Shown one piece after another: positions 30,600 through 40,852 of a stretch of DNA of 64,000 nucleotides (the first letter of the stretch is position 1; the number at the start of each line of letters is the position of its first letter). The stretch lies in contig CM121341.1 in assembly GCA_051530055.1 (NCBI GenBank), positions 248,001 to 312,000 of the forward strand. Reading direction: 5' to 3'. The DNA comes from Neoechinorhynchus agilis. Lineage: Eukaryota; Acanthocephala. The notes below the pieces were generated by a model that was not told the origin of the DNA, ran no database searches, and was given only the letters and a program-made list of their open reading frames with translations. A program made the position numbers and the translations under genes.

Positions 30600-33500
30600 T
30601 AATGTCGGAATTATTCGACCAAATATCGGAAATAAATCAGTGAATTTAACCAAAAGAAAGTGAATAAAATTCAATCTTTTAGTTTTCATTATATCCCTCA
30701 ATCCGCGCCACTCCATTGGGCCGTTGTTATCACGCTTGCCGTGCTGCCCCGTTGAATAGCCACACTCAAGCGGTGGATGAGGTAGTTCCTTTGTATGTGA
30801 TCTCCGCTGGCTTTTATAAGTAGTCGGCCTATCTCCGCGCAAAATTTCTTTGCCGAAACTCCAAACGCCCCATTTGTCTCCACACCGAAAGAAAGGAATA
30901 GGTGAGTCTTTTCCAGCTCAGCGTATTTCGCTGTCTTCCTCCTTTCGGCCGCCGTCGCAGCTCCTCCCGGTCGTGATATTGCGTCACTTCGGTTGGAGGG
31001 TGCTAACGAATCGACGCATGTGGCGTCCCAGATAAGGCATTTTCCCTCTGTCCACGGGAATATGGTCATCCCATCAAGACGTTTGCCATCTGAGCGACAC
31101 AGGTGGTTCGGCTCTAATAGAGTCGGGACATTTAATGAGTGGAGCGTCCTGCTAATAATGTTGTTTAACTCCGCGTGTCTCGCCAATCGACCACCAGATC
31201 GTTTACAAAGAAGGCCATGTCTACCTGACTCGTCAACTGCTGAACCACATCGACATTTGTGGGGTATGCATAGAGGTATGCCAAGCCTCAACCCGATAGC
31301 CACCCTCACCGACTCGTCGTCAAGGTGTGTGCCTAAAGGTCTGATTGGCAGCGCATTTAACCAAGCTCCAGACTCCTTAGGAGAGCTCGCCACTAGCCGT
31401 GTTTGAGACACCGAATCGAGATGCCCTTTCAAGGAATTATAGGCTCTCTCCACGAGGGGTTTATCCCAAACAGGCTGTTTGTGGCCATTTTCTGGAACTT
31501 GATCAAGATCGGTCTTGATGAGCCACGAGGAAACTCCACGAGGTTCGACATCATCCGTCGAGATATCGGTCTGCTGCAAAATAACATTGGTTATATTTTT
31601 TGTTTTGGTGACCGATGCGAGGAAAGCTGGAAGTGCTAATTCGACTACGCTCCAAAGGCCCAATCAACCGTATTCTATAGGCAGTATTGCTTGTTGCCAT
31701 GCCTCATTTGAAAGCTGGGAGTTCGTGATGCGTTGTAGTTGTCTCCTCAGCATTGAATCAATCTGTCGAAGCTTATGTGAGTGCTCGAAGTATGGAGCCG
31801 CTCTTAACTTGTACAGCATTTTTGGCATGCATAAACAATTCCTCAAAAGGAATAGGGCTTCATGAGAGCCAAGCTCACACGTTCGACTGCACAAACGTTC
31901 CAAATCAGGCAATACTTCATCGATTTCCCTCTCAACGTTCGAACTAAGGACACAGCTACCAAGAAGAGAGAAACGATCCGGTTCAATGAGTCGTATTCCC
32001 GGAGCGATATCAAGAAAGGAGCTGTAAATTGCATCTCTGTCCGATTGGTTTGCATTGATTAGCATTAGCTCACATTTCGACGAGTTCACAGTTAATCCGA
32101 TTTTCGATGTGGCGATGATCAGCCTCTTCAAATCATCTAGGACCACTGCCGGATCTCCACCAATCGTCGCGTCGTCTAGATACCACACGTTTAGTTTTGA
32201 GTTAAGCATCCGGATGATATCGTTCGTTATCAAAGCAAACCCAATCGGACCCAGAGGATCTCCCTGTTGTACACCGGTTTCTGACCAAATGATGTGGTGG
32301 TCGAAGAATAGAGGGGTCTTGGTGCCATATGCGATCTGAAAATAACGATATGCTCCAGAAAGGCTAACAGCAACTGTTTTCAGTAGGGCTGAGCGATCGA
32401 CTGAATTAAAGGCGTTGCTGAAATCCACCTTAAGCACTGCGTTCAATGTGCTCGATTGTCTGATGAAAGATCTTGTCGCATGGACGATCGATTCAGCTCC
32501 ACATGGAGTGCAGCACCCTAGTTGAAAGGGACGGAGTTGACGTCCAACGTCATCGTAAAATCTTTAGCACAATAATTTAGCAGCCAAACGTCGTATTGTA
32601 CATCCCACAGCAATCGGAGGAATGTCACCATTCGTTTTGGATAAGGCGCATAGTGTGGCTGAGAAGAGGAAGCTTGTCGCCTCGGGAGGTGGGATACCGT
32701 TGATGATTTGTTCCGTGAAATCCCTTAGGGATGCTTCAAGAGTTGATCCAGCAGCTGCTGCTCCTAAACTGAGCATGTCTTTCAAATGTTGAGGGCGAAG
32801 ACCATCGGGACCATGTCCAGAGCCGTTCGGGAAGGAGGCGATTGCTTTTCTTAACTCTGAGATATCGCATTGGAAACTGGCCTCAGTAGGGACTTCAGGT
32901 AAGGAAGGGGGATTGCCGACGGGGTGTTTACCTCTAAGTGCATCAAGTGTGCACTGATCACTTCTAGCAAATGAGTCCGTCGAACTTAGCAACCGAACTG
33001 CACCTCGTACATCGAAGTCAGCCAGTTTTGCAGAGACTCTCTTGGCAAGGAGAGAACGTTGGTTTGAGCATTTTGGGCGTTTAGCTTCGATTGAAAGCGA
33101 CTCCATAGATCTACTCAAGCTTATCCCAAATAAATTGTCATAATCCGTGAGTCGCTTTTTGATCGTACAGGTGAAATTACTGTCCGAGTCGCGGTTTGTG
33201 TTCAAGATTATTCGAGGAAAGGCGAATAACCGCAAGTAGTTAGCTTCGATCGGCTCAGAGGCGCACTTCGAGAGCAATGTCGAATATAACCTCGCACATT
33301 GGTATCTCGCGCCTTTTGGGATCCTTTTTAGTATGTTTTGTGGCAGGGTGCTGATCAGGGAGACGATCGGAGATACTGAGTCAGATTGGCCACCACTGAA
33401 GGATTGTGGAGGTAAAGATGGAAGGGAAGAACCAAGACATCTCGTTTTCAATGGACCGTGTTTCTTAATTAAACCCATCGAGGTCAATCCGAATTTGCGA

Positions 33501-33700
33501 CCGTATACTGAACAGTGTCCTGTAGGTTTGTGTGCATCATCATCATCTTGTGTAGCGATACAACCAGCCAAATTGGAACAGTCCTTACTGCTCGGGTCCA
33601 TGGAGGGATCCGAGCTCAGAAACCTGTGTGTTACTATTCTTCCGTGCTTGTGATTCGGTAAAGACGTCATTGAATGTTTCGTTCACAAATTCCTCCTTTT
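30600..33700 (-). mobile_element. LINE with zinc finger, RT and C-terminal restriction-like endonuclease
   Basis: On the minus strand three frames follow each other: 33670-32564 (N-terminus and first RT block), 32446-31664 (RT core) and 31663-30698 (C-terminus). Together about 960 residues. The breaks at 32446-32564 and 31663 are frameshifts or stops. Fragments of the same family lie at 14466, 21904, 43855-44200 and 46490 in this window. 3' UTR below 30698 is short and AT-rich. No 28S or other flank identifies a target site. Confidence 0.8.
30698..33670 (-). pseudogene. RT and restriction-like endonuclease protein (interrupted)
   Basis: N-terminus holds a finger-like C-x-V-Y-G-R-K-F-G...H-G...R-C (a Cys of the pair is Tyr), then GSGHGPDGLRPQHLKDML, the first RT block. 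RT core: LKVDFSNAFNSVDRSALL (motif A), ETGVQQGDPLGPIGFAL (motif B), VWYLDDATIGGD (motif C, YLDD) and LTVNSSKCELM. C-terminus: a CRCGSAVDESGRHGLLC zinc-binding segment, RHAELNNIISRTL, LEPNHLCRSDGKRLDG (RPDG in relatives), CLIWDATCVDSLAPSN, AAERRKTAKYAEL and LSVAIQRGSTASVITT. The D...WDxTC...E..K pattern suggests a PD-(D/E)XK fold; that part is inference. No apurinic-type endonuclease is present, consistent with an early-branching R2/R4/NeSL-like LINE. Confidence 0.75.
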
Positions 33701-33955
33701 CGATTGTTTGCTCGGGTACCAAGATATATTTTGTTATTTGCTTTATGATTGTTTGAATTCGGAGATCGACAAAATTGTCAATATGCGTTACTTCCTTCCT
33801 GATATCGAGGCTCAGAGATCAGCAATTTATCGAATCAGGAGTGGGGGTACCACAGGGAACGGTAAGTTGGATAGAGATAATCAAGGAGATCCTTGTCGGA
33901 ATCTTTAATTCCTTCAAAACGCGATACAGCTAACTACTATAGAAAACATTAATAT
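33701..33955. other. No gene recognised
   Basis: Short stretch between the LINE and the mitochondrial insert. Nothing recognised. Confidence 0.35.
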
Positions 33956-34039
33956 GAAAATAACAAAAATTAACAATATTTTATTAAAATACAACATCCC
34001 AAAAACCAAACCCAGCTCGGCCCAAAAAGAGCCCGATAA

Positions 34040-34562
34040 AGGAAACCTAAAATTCAAGATAAACATTAAAAACACTATAAACATCAAACCTGAGCCTCAC
34101 GCCACTACATTTTTCAGCACAAAAAAAACTACGCCTTATATAAACGGCCGACAAATGCCCCACCAGATAAAATAGACCCGTCGACAAAAATCTATGGAAT
34201 AAAACGACTAGCACTCTTAACATAACCAGCCTGGGTGAAGAAAACATGAACCCCAACACCACAAAAGACATATGCACTACAGAAGAGCAAGCAACAAGAA
34301 CCTTAAAATCCCTGGTAAAATACATCTTGCACAAACAAACCACAAGACCCACTAGCAAGACACCCACAAAACAACTTAAAAACGCCCCCAAATACATGAT
34401 AAACAAAAAAACCCATAACCCCCTATCTTAATCAACACCCCTGCTAATAACATTGACCCCGCCACAGGAGACTCAACATGAACCAAAGGCAATCACTGAT
34501 GAAACCCCCACACCGGCACCTTCACAAAAAAGCCTAATAACACCAAATAAAATAACCAGCTA
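34040..34562 (-). pseudogene. nad4: numt: nad4 fragment (inverted relative to the rest)
   Basis: The minus strand encodes [20 protein letters not shown] (mt code, TGA as Trp) near 34520, then [19 protein letters not shown]. After a 1-nt shift at a T7 run (near 34407-34413) it continues DFKVLVACSSVVHMSFVVLG and RFLSTGLFYLVGHLSAVYIR. These are conserved ND4 blocks (proton channel helices of complex I). The G/T-rich strand here is minus, but plus for all later mt genes, so the insert contains an inversion joint near 34562. Confidence 0.85.
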
Positions 34563-34567
34563 AAAAT

Positions 34568-34764
34568 TCCTAGTTTTTATTACTTCTTCGGATGTTATTC
34601 ACTCTTGAGCTCTGCCCAGCCTGGGGGTAAAGATAGATGCTATTCCGGGGCGTATTAATAGGCTGGATTTGTTTTGCGGCTGCAAGGGGGTGTTTTACGG
34701 TCAGTGTTCTGAGTTGTGTGGGGTGGGTCATTCGTTTATGCCTGTGTGTGTAGAGATAGTTTAG
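34568..34764 (+). pseudogene. cox2: numt: cox2 3' end
   Basis: Encodes [20 protein letters not shown] (W from TGA) and [20 protein letters not shown], then TAG at 34762-34764. The Cys-x3-Cys-x3-His block is the CuA site of cytochrome oxidase subunit II. Only the C-terminal 65 residues remain. Confidence 0.92.
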
Positions 34765-34766
34765 GG

Positions 34767-34818
34767 TTAGCTCTAAGTTTTAAGAATGGCGGTTTGCAAG
34801 ACCGCAGGTGGGAGTTAT
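34767..34818 (+). tRNA. trnC: numt: candidate mitochondrial tRNA-Cys (GCA)
   Basis: Directly after the cox2 stop, a 5-bp anticodon stem GCGGT/ACCGC (34789-34793, 34801-34805) encloses the loop TTGCAAG with anticodon GCA at 34796-34798. TAGCTC (34768-34773) can pair with GAGTTA (34812-34817) as acceptor. D and T arms look reduced, as in many worm mt tRNAs. Nuclear copy, so not functional. Confidence 0.55.
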
Positions 34819-34849
34819 CTACTTTTAAGGGGGAGGTAGTTCGTGCTAA

Positions 34850-35547
34850 GGTTGATTCCGGTTGTTGGTGTTTTTTTGTTTAGGGGGTCTTATTGTTTGT
34901 GGGGCGTATAAAGCTTGGGGTGCGGTGTGGGCCGTAGGCTTGGCCTTATTAGTGGTGTTGGTTATAACTTTTTTAGAGTGGGAGTCTGGTTGTAGGGACT
35001 TGGGAGGAGCCGGGAGAGGATTTTATTCTGGTGTTCTACTTTTTATTGTAAGTGAGTTATTTATTTTTGTGGGATTATTGGCTGGGTTTGTTTACTTGTC
35101 TTCGACGGGGTGGTGTGGTACCGGTTTTGCAGACAGGCTTTGGGGTTTGAGGTACGATGGCGTGTTTGTTGTTGACCTCAGGGGTTACGTTGACTTTATT
35201 TCACAGGGCGTATGTGTTTAGGCACCCCGCTGTGTAATATATTTAATTCACACTGTTTTATTAGGCTTAATTTTTTTAGTTGTAATGTGGCAAGAGTGAC
35301 TAGAGATGCCATTTGACTGGCTGAGGAGTGGTTCAGGTATGTTTTACTTGTGTACGGGCATGCATGGTTTGCATGTGGGGGTTGGTTTGTGTTTAATAGT
35401 TTCATGTGCTTTGTGGGTCTATTTATTTGGCCTAGGTCCTCAAGAGCTAGGCTGGTTAGAGGGGTTTGTCTGGTACTGACATTTTGTAGACTTGGTGTGA
35501 TTGGGTGTGTTTTTGGGGTGTTATTGGTATGGGTTGTGACTAAGTAG
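34850..35547 (+). pseudogene. cox3: numt: cox3 with frameshifts
   Basis: First frame shows GFYSGVLLFIVSELFIFVGL then LAGFVY near 35080. The next conserved block (CLLLTSGVTLTLFHRAYV) is in another frame near 35165. The last block (WLRSGSGMFYLCTGMHGLHV, near 35320, and FVWYWHFVDLVWL near 35465) is in a third register with TGA as Trp. All are conserved COX3 segments in order. The frame changes near 35150 and 35225 mark this as a decayed nuclear copy. Confidence 0.88.
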
Positions 35548-35630
35548 GTTATTTAAACTACATAAATTGCTATTATGTGATAGGTGGTCATAGTAATTGT
35601 CGAAAATCGTTTATAATTTCGGCTTATAAG

Positions 35631-35706
35631 TTAGCCTGGTGCTATTACTCAGGTTTATTAGGGATTGTTGATCCCCCGGTGCTATCTGATGGGCAGTTTA
35701 GGTTGA
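35631..35706 (+). tRNA. trnN: numt: mitochondrial tRNA-Asn (GTT)
   Basis: Acceptor TTAGCCT (35631-35637) pairs with AGGTTGA (35700-35706) over 7 bp with two G-T pairs. An anticodon stem GGGA/TCCC encloses loop TTGTTGA with anticodon GTT. Lies between cox3 and nad2. The 35548-35630 interval may hold one more degenerate tRNA that I could not fold with confidence. Confidence 0.6.
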
Positions 35707-35734
35707 GCTACTAACTCAAAATGATTGAATTCAA

Positions 35735-36543
35735 ATTGTCTTGTGTTAAGATTGTTTATCTTGGTTTTATACGGATTTTCTTTAGTTGTGGGTGTTATTT
35801 CTGATTCTTTGATCACGGTTTGATTTTGTATAGAGTTAGGGGTTTGCTTTTTAGTGGTAGCCTTTTTAATCTGGGGGATGAGTTACGGCTCTTTGGTGGT
35901 TTATTATGTTGTACAGACACTAGGTTCTTGTGTTATAGTATGGGGGGTTTGTGTTAATATGGGTTGAGTCGGGTTTATTGGGTTGCTGGTCAAGGTGGGG
36001 CTATTCCCCTTTAGGGTTTGGGTGTATTTAATTGTGTTAGAGCTAGACTATAAGCTTATTTTGCTGTTTGTTTTTGGGTTGCAGAAGACTCTACCTCTGA
36101 TCGTAGCTTGTAAGTGGTCAACAATTAGGGCTGGTATAGTGTTTTTTGTAGTTGTAGGGTGTTTTGTAGGGCTGCTCGGCATATTTTTCTCTGATGAGTT
36201 TATGGTGATGTTGGCCAGTTCTTCTATTATGCGCACTTCTTGGTTGGTGTTATTCATTTTTCTTCAGCCGGGACTGTTGTATCTGTACTGTGCCATTTAT
36301 TTTGGATTTTTATTTTTGTTGCTTAGCATAAGAGAGAGGGTGTACCTTCTGGGGTTGTCTTTAATGGCCAGGGTCCCCCCTCTGCTTGGGCTTATTTTAA
36401 AGTGGATGGTTTTTTCTAGGTGGGGCGTGATGCTGATTGTTGTTATTTTTATTATAGTGTTGATATCCGGGGTTAGGGCTTTGGGTTATTTCCGTTGAGT
36501 CTTGTTTTATGGGATGGGGTCCACCTCCACGGTGAGTGTTTAG
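35735..36543 (+). pseudogene. nad2: numt: nad2
   Basis: Read with the invertebrate mt code (TGA as Trp at three or more places), one frame runs from about 35740 to TAG at 36541-36543. It contains a hydrophobic N-terminus, VVYYVVQTLGSCVIVWG, GLLVKVGLFPFRVWV, GLQKTLPLI and LASSSIMRTSWLV. The GLLxKxGxFPFxxW and LQKxxPL blocks are ND2 signatures. It is nearly intact in this copy. It overlaps the start of cox1. Confidence 0.9.
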
Positions 36544-36906
36544 TGTGCGTCGTTATTTAATGTCTACTAATCATAAGGATATTTATATGGTTTATTTATT
36601 AATAAGTATTTGGGGTGGCTTGTTGGGGTTCAGTCTTAGCGGGGTGATTCGTTTAGAGTTAATAGCGTCTTGTTCTTGGATAGGCTGCGAGGGGTTGTAT
36701 AATATAGTTGTAACCAGTCATGCTATTATGAATTTTCTTGGTGCTTTTGGAAACATGCTTACGCCGTTGATAATGGGTGTTGAAGGTATAGCTTTTCTCC
36801 GCCTGAACAATTTAAGAGTTTTAATAGTGGGGTTAGCTTTAGGCCTCTTTTTAGTTAGAATGGTGCAAAGGGGGCCGGCGGCAGGGTGGACTTACTACCC
36901 CCCTTT
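36536..36906 (+). pseudogene. cox1: numt: cox1 5' part, truncated by LINE sequence
   Basis: Encodes RRYLMSTNHKDIYMVYLLI and SIWGGLLGFSLSGVIRLELI, then NIVVTSHAI, FGNMLTPLIMG, FLRLNNL and QRGPAAGWTYYPPL. These are COX1 N-terminal blocks in order. About nine residues (the IFFxVMP segment) are missing between SHAI and FLGAFGN. The match ends at PPL (36906), after which the frame runs directly into LINE RT sequence. Confidence 0.93.
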
Positions 36907-38215
36907 ATTTTTATATACGTTTACGATATAAGTGCAGTATTGTATACCAACAACTCATGGGAATTACCTATTTTACTAAACGAGCTTGTTATTTTTATCA
37001 ATAAAAATGCATCAGTGATGGGTCTTAAACTGAACCCGGATAAAACTAAAATCATGGCTGTAGCAGGTAGCAAATACGTAAACAAAAAGCTTAATCCAAT
37101 AATCAGAACTAGATTTTTACATACTCTAGATCAAAACAACATTGTAGGTCATTTACGTTTTAATAAAATCAAAATTTTTAGCTACAATTTTAACTCAAAA
37201 TTAAACGAAAAATTAGACCTGACACAATTTAAAAAGATCTTAAAAATTGCCAAACGTTACTGTACAAGAGCGTTGAGGCTTCAACTGAGTTATAAAAGAC
37301 AATATTGTATTTGGAAAACATGGGCAATTGCGACCTTAACCTTTTTAGTCGCGGTCGTCCACCCGAACAGCGGCCTATATTCGGTGAGGCCCTTCTACAA
37401 AATGCGTCCTTTTTAAGACAAAAAGAGAAGATGGAACTGGTCAGGAGGATGAATTATTGGTTGCAAGTATTATAAACAAACGAATAACCTAACTTCCATG
37501 TGTGACAATTAACCGCTCTCACGTGTGTTTGTATTGTATCACCGATATCGCTAAAGTTATGGTCAGTGCGTCTACCGACGAATGGGCTCATATGAACCTC
37601 TCGAAGCGTATTTTTCTCATCAAAAAGAAAGGGAAAAAGGTTGTAGCTAGTGGAGATGTTCGTCCCATATCCATTCAGAACTCACTGGTTTCAATCTACG
37701 AACGGGCACTAATTGCATCGACCACGGATGCCACGGTTTTTTACCCCATAAATATGTTCAGACGGCTTTGTCTGAAATTATCACTAATTTTAATTCGAAT
37801 CAGGAGTCAATGAACATTTTAATTTCCTTCGATATCTCTAAGGCTTTTGATAGCATTGATATCGCTTTTATAATAAAGATCCTTTGTTATTTTCACTTCC
37901 CTTGTAAACTAGTCTCACGAGTGCTCAACACTATGAAGTCTAAGCAATTTTTTATCAAGATGACACATCTCACAAGATTTATCATCAAACAAAAGGAGTT
38001 TCGCAAGGGTCCCCTCTCTCACTCATCCTCTTCTAATTTGCTTCCCAATTTCTGCTTAAGAACTGCAGTTTGCAATGAACTAACCCTATATGCAGACGAT
38101 TTCAATGCGGTGATCAAGGAAGCGAACTACCTAGCAGCTATAAAGAAACTCTCAGATTTACTGTCATATCTTAATTCTATTCCCCCCAGAAGGTTCTGTC
38201 ACTCAACCCTTTAAA
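36907..38215 (+). pseudogene. I/Jockey-type LINE RT fragments
   Basis: 36907-37413 reads YVYDISAVLYTN (decayed motif C, YADD to YVYD) then GLKLNPDKTKIMAV and a long post-RT region. 37560-38215 reads SGDVRPISIQNSLVSIYERA, NILISFDISKAFDSIDIAF (motif A), a damaged motif B (EFRKGPLSHSSSS) and LTLYADDFNAVIK (motif C). The second part is related to the LINE at 28440-30560 (DLRPISIQNALVSLYEKA). Pieces are out of normal order (3' part first), so two insertions or a rearrangement. Confidence 0.75.
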
Positions 38216-39650
38216 GACGAAATTTATTTTAAAATCTTAGTCGGTTTTTGATAAACAACGTGTTCGCGAATTTTATAAACAATTTTTTAATCTGACCTCG
38301 TCGTCAGTTTCTAATAAGATCACAATCTTGGGATACACCCTACGACCTCCGCAAATTCACAAAACTCTTACGTGTCGCTAAGCTCAAATCCAGAAGAGCA
38401 TTTTAACCTGGACTCGGCTCTCATGATACCAGAAGCATTTGTAACTCTTGGGCAATCTCGGGCCTAGTTTTTTACTCTAGAAGAAGACCCCCGAATAACG
38501 ATTAAAGTACATTATCACTTTCCTAGAGGCTCTGGGCAAACTCCGTTACTCCTGGAAACAAGCGCTTAAATGGACAGCGATGATATAACTTTATTACTAT
38601 CGAATTATAATTATTCCTACACATAAATTATGTCGGTTAATCATCCAATGTCTTCCTTCAAATAAATCTTATGTATGCATCAGGAGCAGAGCCTCGTGTT
38701 AGGATAATTCATTAGTTCGTTCACACAGCACCGAAACTTGCAGTTGAAGATTGACAGTCTCTTTTTCCACATTTGAGTCAAAAATAGAGCTTCCTAGAAG
38801 ATGTAACAGGTGTAGAGTTATCTCGCAGGATTCAGCTCAATGTCAATTTTCGTAACTAAGTATTCAAGCTATTGCAATTATAAATTTTATTAGCAACGTT
38901 AGACGTCTAAAATCCAATTCATTATTACGCAACGTAGTGACCAAAGTTTAAGTTTTGATGAAGTCCGATTTAAATCGGTTATAGAATTTGCTAGTTAAAA
39001 ATCTCGTAGACTACTGGGATTTGAAATTAACCTTATTTCTCGTGAAAAATACTGAAGCCAATCCCCTGCACATATCTTTTGCTTTTTTAATTAAAACAGC
39101 GCTTTAGAAAGGCCAACTAATTCTTTGGGTTCACTCGAATACGGACCGATATCATTACAAAATGCGTTAACGACTACTGCGATCGGAGCGCAAATCGCTT
39201 CAATGAAAATAATGACGAGAAACCAAGACGAAAAAAGCACCACAGTACAAGACGCAATAGACAAGGACGGTCGACCGAGAGTGGAAATTGAACGTAATAC
39301 AGTAATCGATAGGCGCGATAGTTTCATAATTTTTTCTAAAATAAAGCATAGTCGCAATTTGAGTATGTATGGCGGTACCATGTTGAAACATTTATTTCGC
39401 AGACTAAGCATTGACATGAGTATCTCGGCTCATCAAATAAGATAAAAATTGAAATCGGAAAGCGTTAACTAGGAAAAATGACACAGACAAAAATCAAAGG
39501 TTAATATATCCTCCGCCAATTTCTTGTTCATGACTGTTGTGCCGATGACTAGGCGAATCGTGCTCGCTACTTTATCGTCGTCAAAGTTAAAAAGTGCAAC
39601 CCTTTTCGTTGTTTTTAAGAGAACTATATCGACTTTAATGACACTTACGA
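38216..39650. other. Mostly non-coding; decayed LINE sequence and short frames
   Basis: 38216-38600 probably continues the LINE 3' part (frames broken). 39091-39445 has overlapping frames on both strands, one with a hydrophobic segment (WFLVIIFIEAICAPIAVVV, minus). I could not assign it. No other feature seen. Confidence 0.35.
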
Positions 39651-39658
39651 CTAATCGA

Positions 39659-40465
39659 TCACTTTTTGTCTCGTTTATGATGTCGGATCTTTTTTGATTT
39701 CCTTATTGTTCTAAACAGTTTAAGCTTTCGCTTTAAAACTCGTTTGTCGTTTTTACTCAGTGCATCAATTGCTCTCAATGCATCCTTCGTACTTCTCATT
39801 TGAACAATTCTTCTAATATGTTTAAACAACACAACTTCCCGATGGCTCGGTGCGTTTTCGTTTGCTTTACATGTAACCATATCACGACTAATGGCACCTT
39901 TTCGCATGGGTAACCCGTCCTTCTTCATTTTTTCGAGTAGTTCCATGTTGGACATTCGAGGGTAATTCGATGGCATGTCACCGGACGACGGTCCTTGCTC
40001 ATCACTAGAGTCCTTATCGGCCTTACTTATCCCATACAAAGGGCAAATCTTATCAGTGTTAATATGGCCTCGTTGTTGGCACTTTATGCATCGAACATCC
40101 CTAACTTGTATGCCAAACGGTTGGTCTTTTACTTTATCATTGGTTTTGGCCCATTGCTCACGTGGAGCTCCTCGCCACTCCAACTTCGTGCTCTGTAGAT
40201 TTTGGCCGTCTTTTCCACCATCGTCGGCTGTCATACCAATCGGAGGATTGTACATGAATGAAAGTCCCAAACGAGCTTTCTCATCACCCAGCAACTGCCG
40301 ATTCGCAAACATCTCCTGCTCCTTGTCATGCTGCTCTTTTAAAAGTTGCTGCTGCCGCCGTTCAGCTTCGGCCTTTTGCTCAGCCATCCAGAGGCGTTTC
40401 ATGTTCCCCAAATTGCTGGGATGAAACCACTTCTTGGACATGTAATTCTCGTAGCCTTTCCCCAT
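39659..40465 (-). CDS. CIR1: CIR1-like corepressor (CBF1-interacting corepressor)
   Basis: A single 268-residue frame. The N-terminus MGKGYENYMSKKWFHPSN with downstream WMAEQKAEAERRQQQLLKEQ is the conserved Cir_N domain, which in the family binds the CBF1/RBPJ complex and splicing factors. Then come LGLSFMYNPPIG (near 70), WRGAPREQWAK and KDQPFGIQVRDVRCIKCQQR. A zinc knuckle C-x2-C-x4-H-x5-C follows near residue 128. The C-terminus has a basic helix (RALRAIDALS-type, KRKLKLFRTIRK) ending in HHKRDKK, a likely nuclear signal. Human CIR1 is longer (about 450 residues, with an RS tail), so this is a short form. One exon as read. It is divergently oriented from the SRPRB gene, 390 bp away. Nuclear transcription/splicing role inferred from the family. 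Confidence 0.88.
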   Translation of the reverse strand: MGKGYENYMSKKWFHPSNLGNMKRLWMAEQKAEAERRQQQLLKEQHDKEQEMFANRQLLGDEKARLGLSFMYNPPIGMTADDGGKDGQNLQSTKLEWRGAPREQWAKTNDKVKDQPFGIQVRDVRCIKCQQRGHINTDKICPLYGISKADKDSSDEQGPSSGDMPSNYPRMSNMELLEKMKKDGLPMRKGAISRDMVTCKANENAPSHREVVLFKHIRRIVQMRSTKDALRAIDALSKNDKRVLKRKLKLFRTIRKSKKIRHHKRDKK

Positions 40466-40852
40466 GTCGAATCGAAGCTCTTAATAAAAAATCAATGAGT
40501 CAATTAGAAATTCTTTAAATATTGGTTTCAAAAAGGGCCCGTTGCAGCACACAAAAACTGCATGTCCATTTAAGAGCTGGCTTCCAAGTTCGATCGAAAT
40601 CGGGGCCTTGAAGCAAGATTGGCCCGAGTTTGAGGCGCTACTTGAGTTGGATTGGGGAAAATTTTAAAGAAAGTCTGATTTTAAAGAATTTTTCGACTTC
40701 TAAATGGATATTTGGAATCTTTTCTTGGGATTCGTTGATCAATTTACGAAAAAATAGCACCCTAATATCGCTTATTTCGATATGTGAGTGCACGTTATGT
40801 TTTTGGAGAAGAAAGAATGTCTTTGCGAGAGACAACATTTTAGAATCAAAGA

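Noticed and set aside
30993-31639. Plus-strand frames of 78-137 codons over the minus-strand LINE
   Set aside because: Antisense shadows of the endonuclease domain, without motifs.
33956-36906. True mitochondrial contig misjoined into the nuclear assembly
   Set aside because: The inverted nad4, frameshifts in nad4 and cox3 and the internal cox1 deletion fit a nuclear copy better; still, only reads can exclude a chimera fully.
39091-39417. Hydrophobic minus-strand frame (WFLVIIFIEAICAPIAVVV) resembling a V-ATPase 21-kDa proteolipid helix with its Glu
   Set aside because: Only one helix resembles the family; neighbouring helices do not follow in any frame, and an equally long plus frame overlaps. 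Too weak to call.
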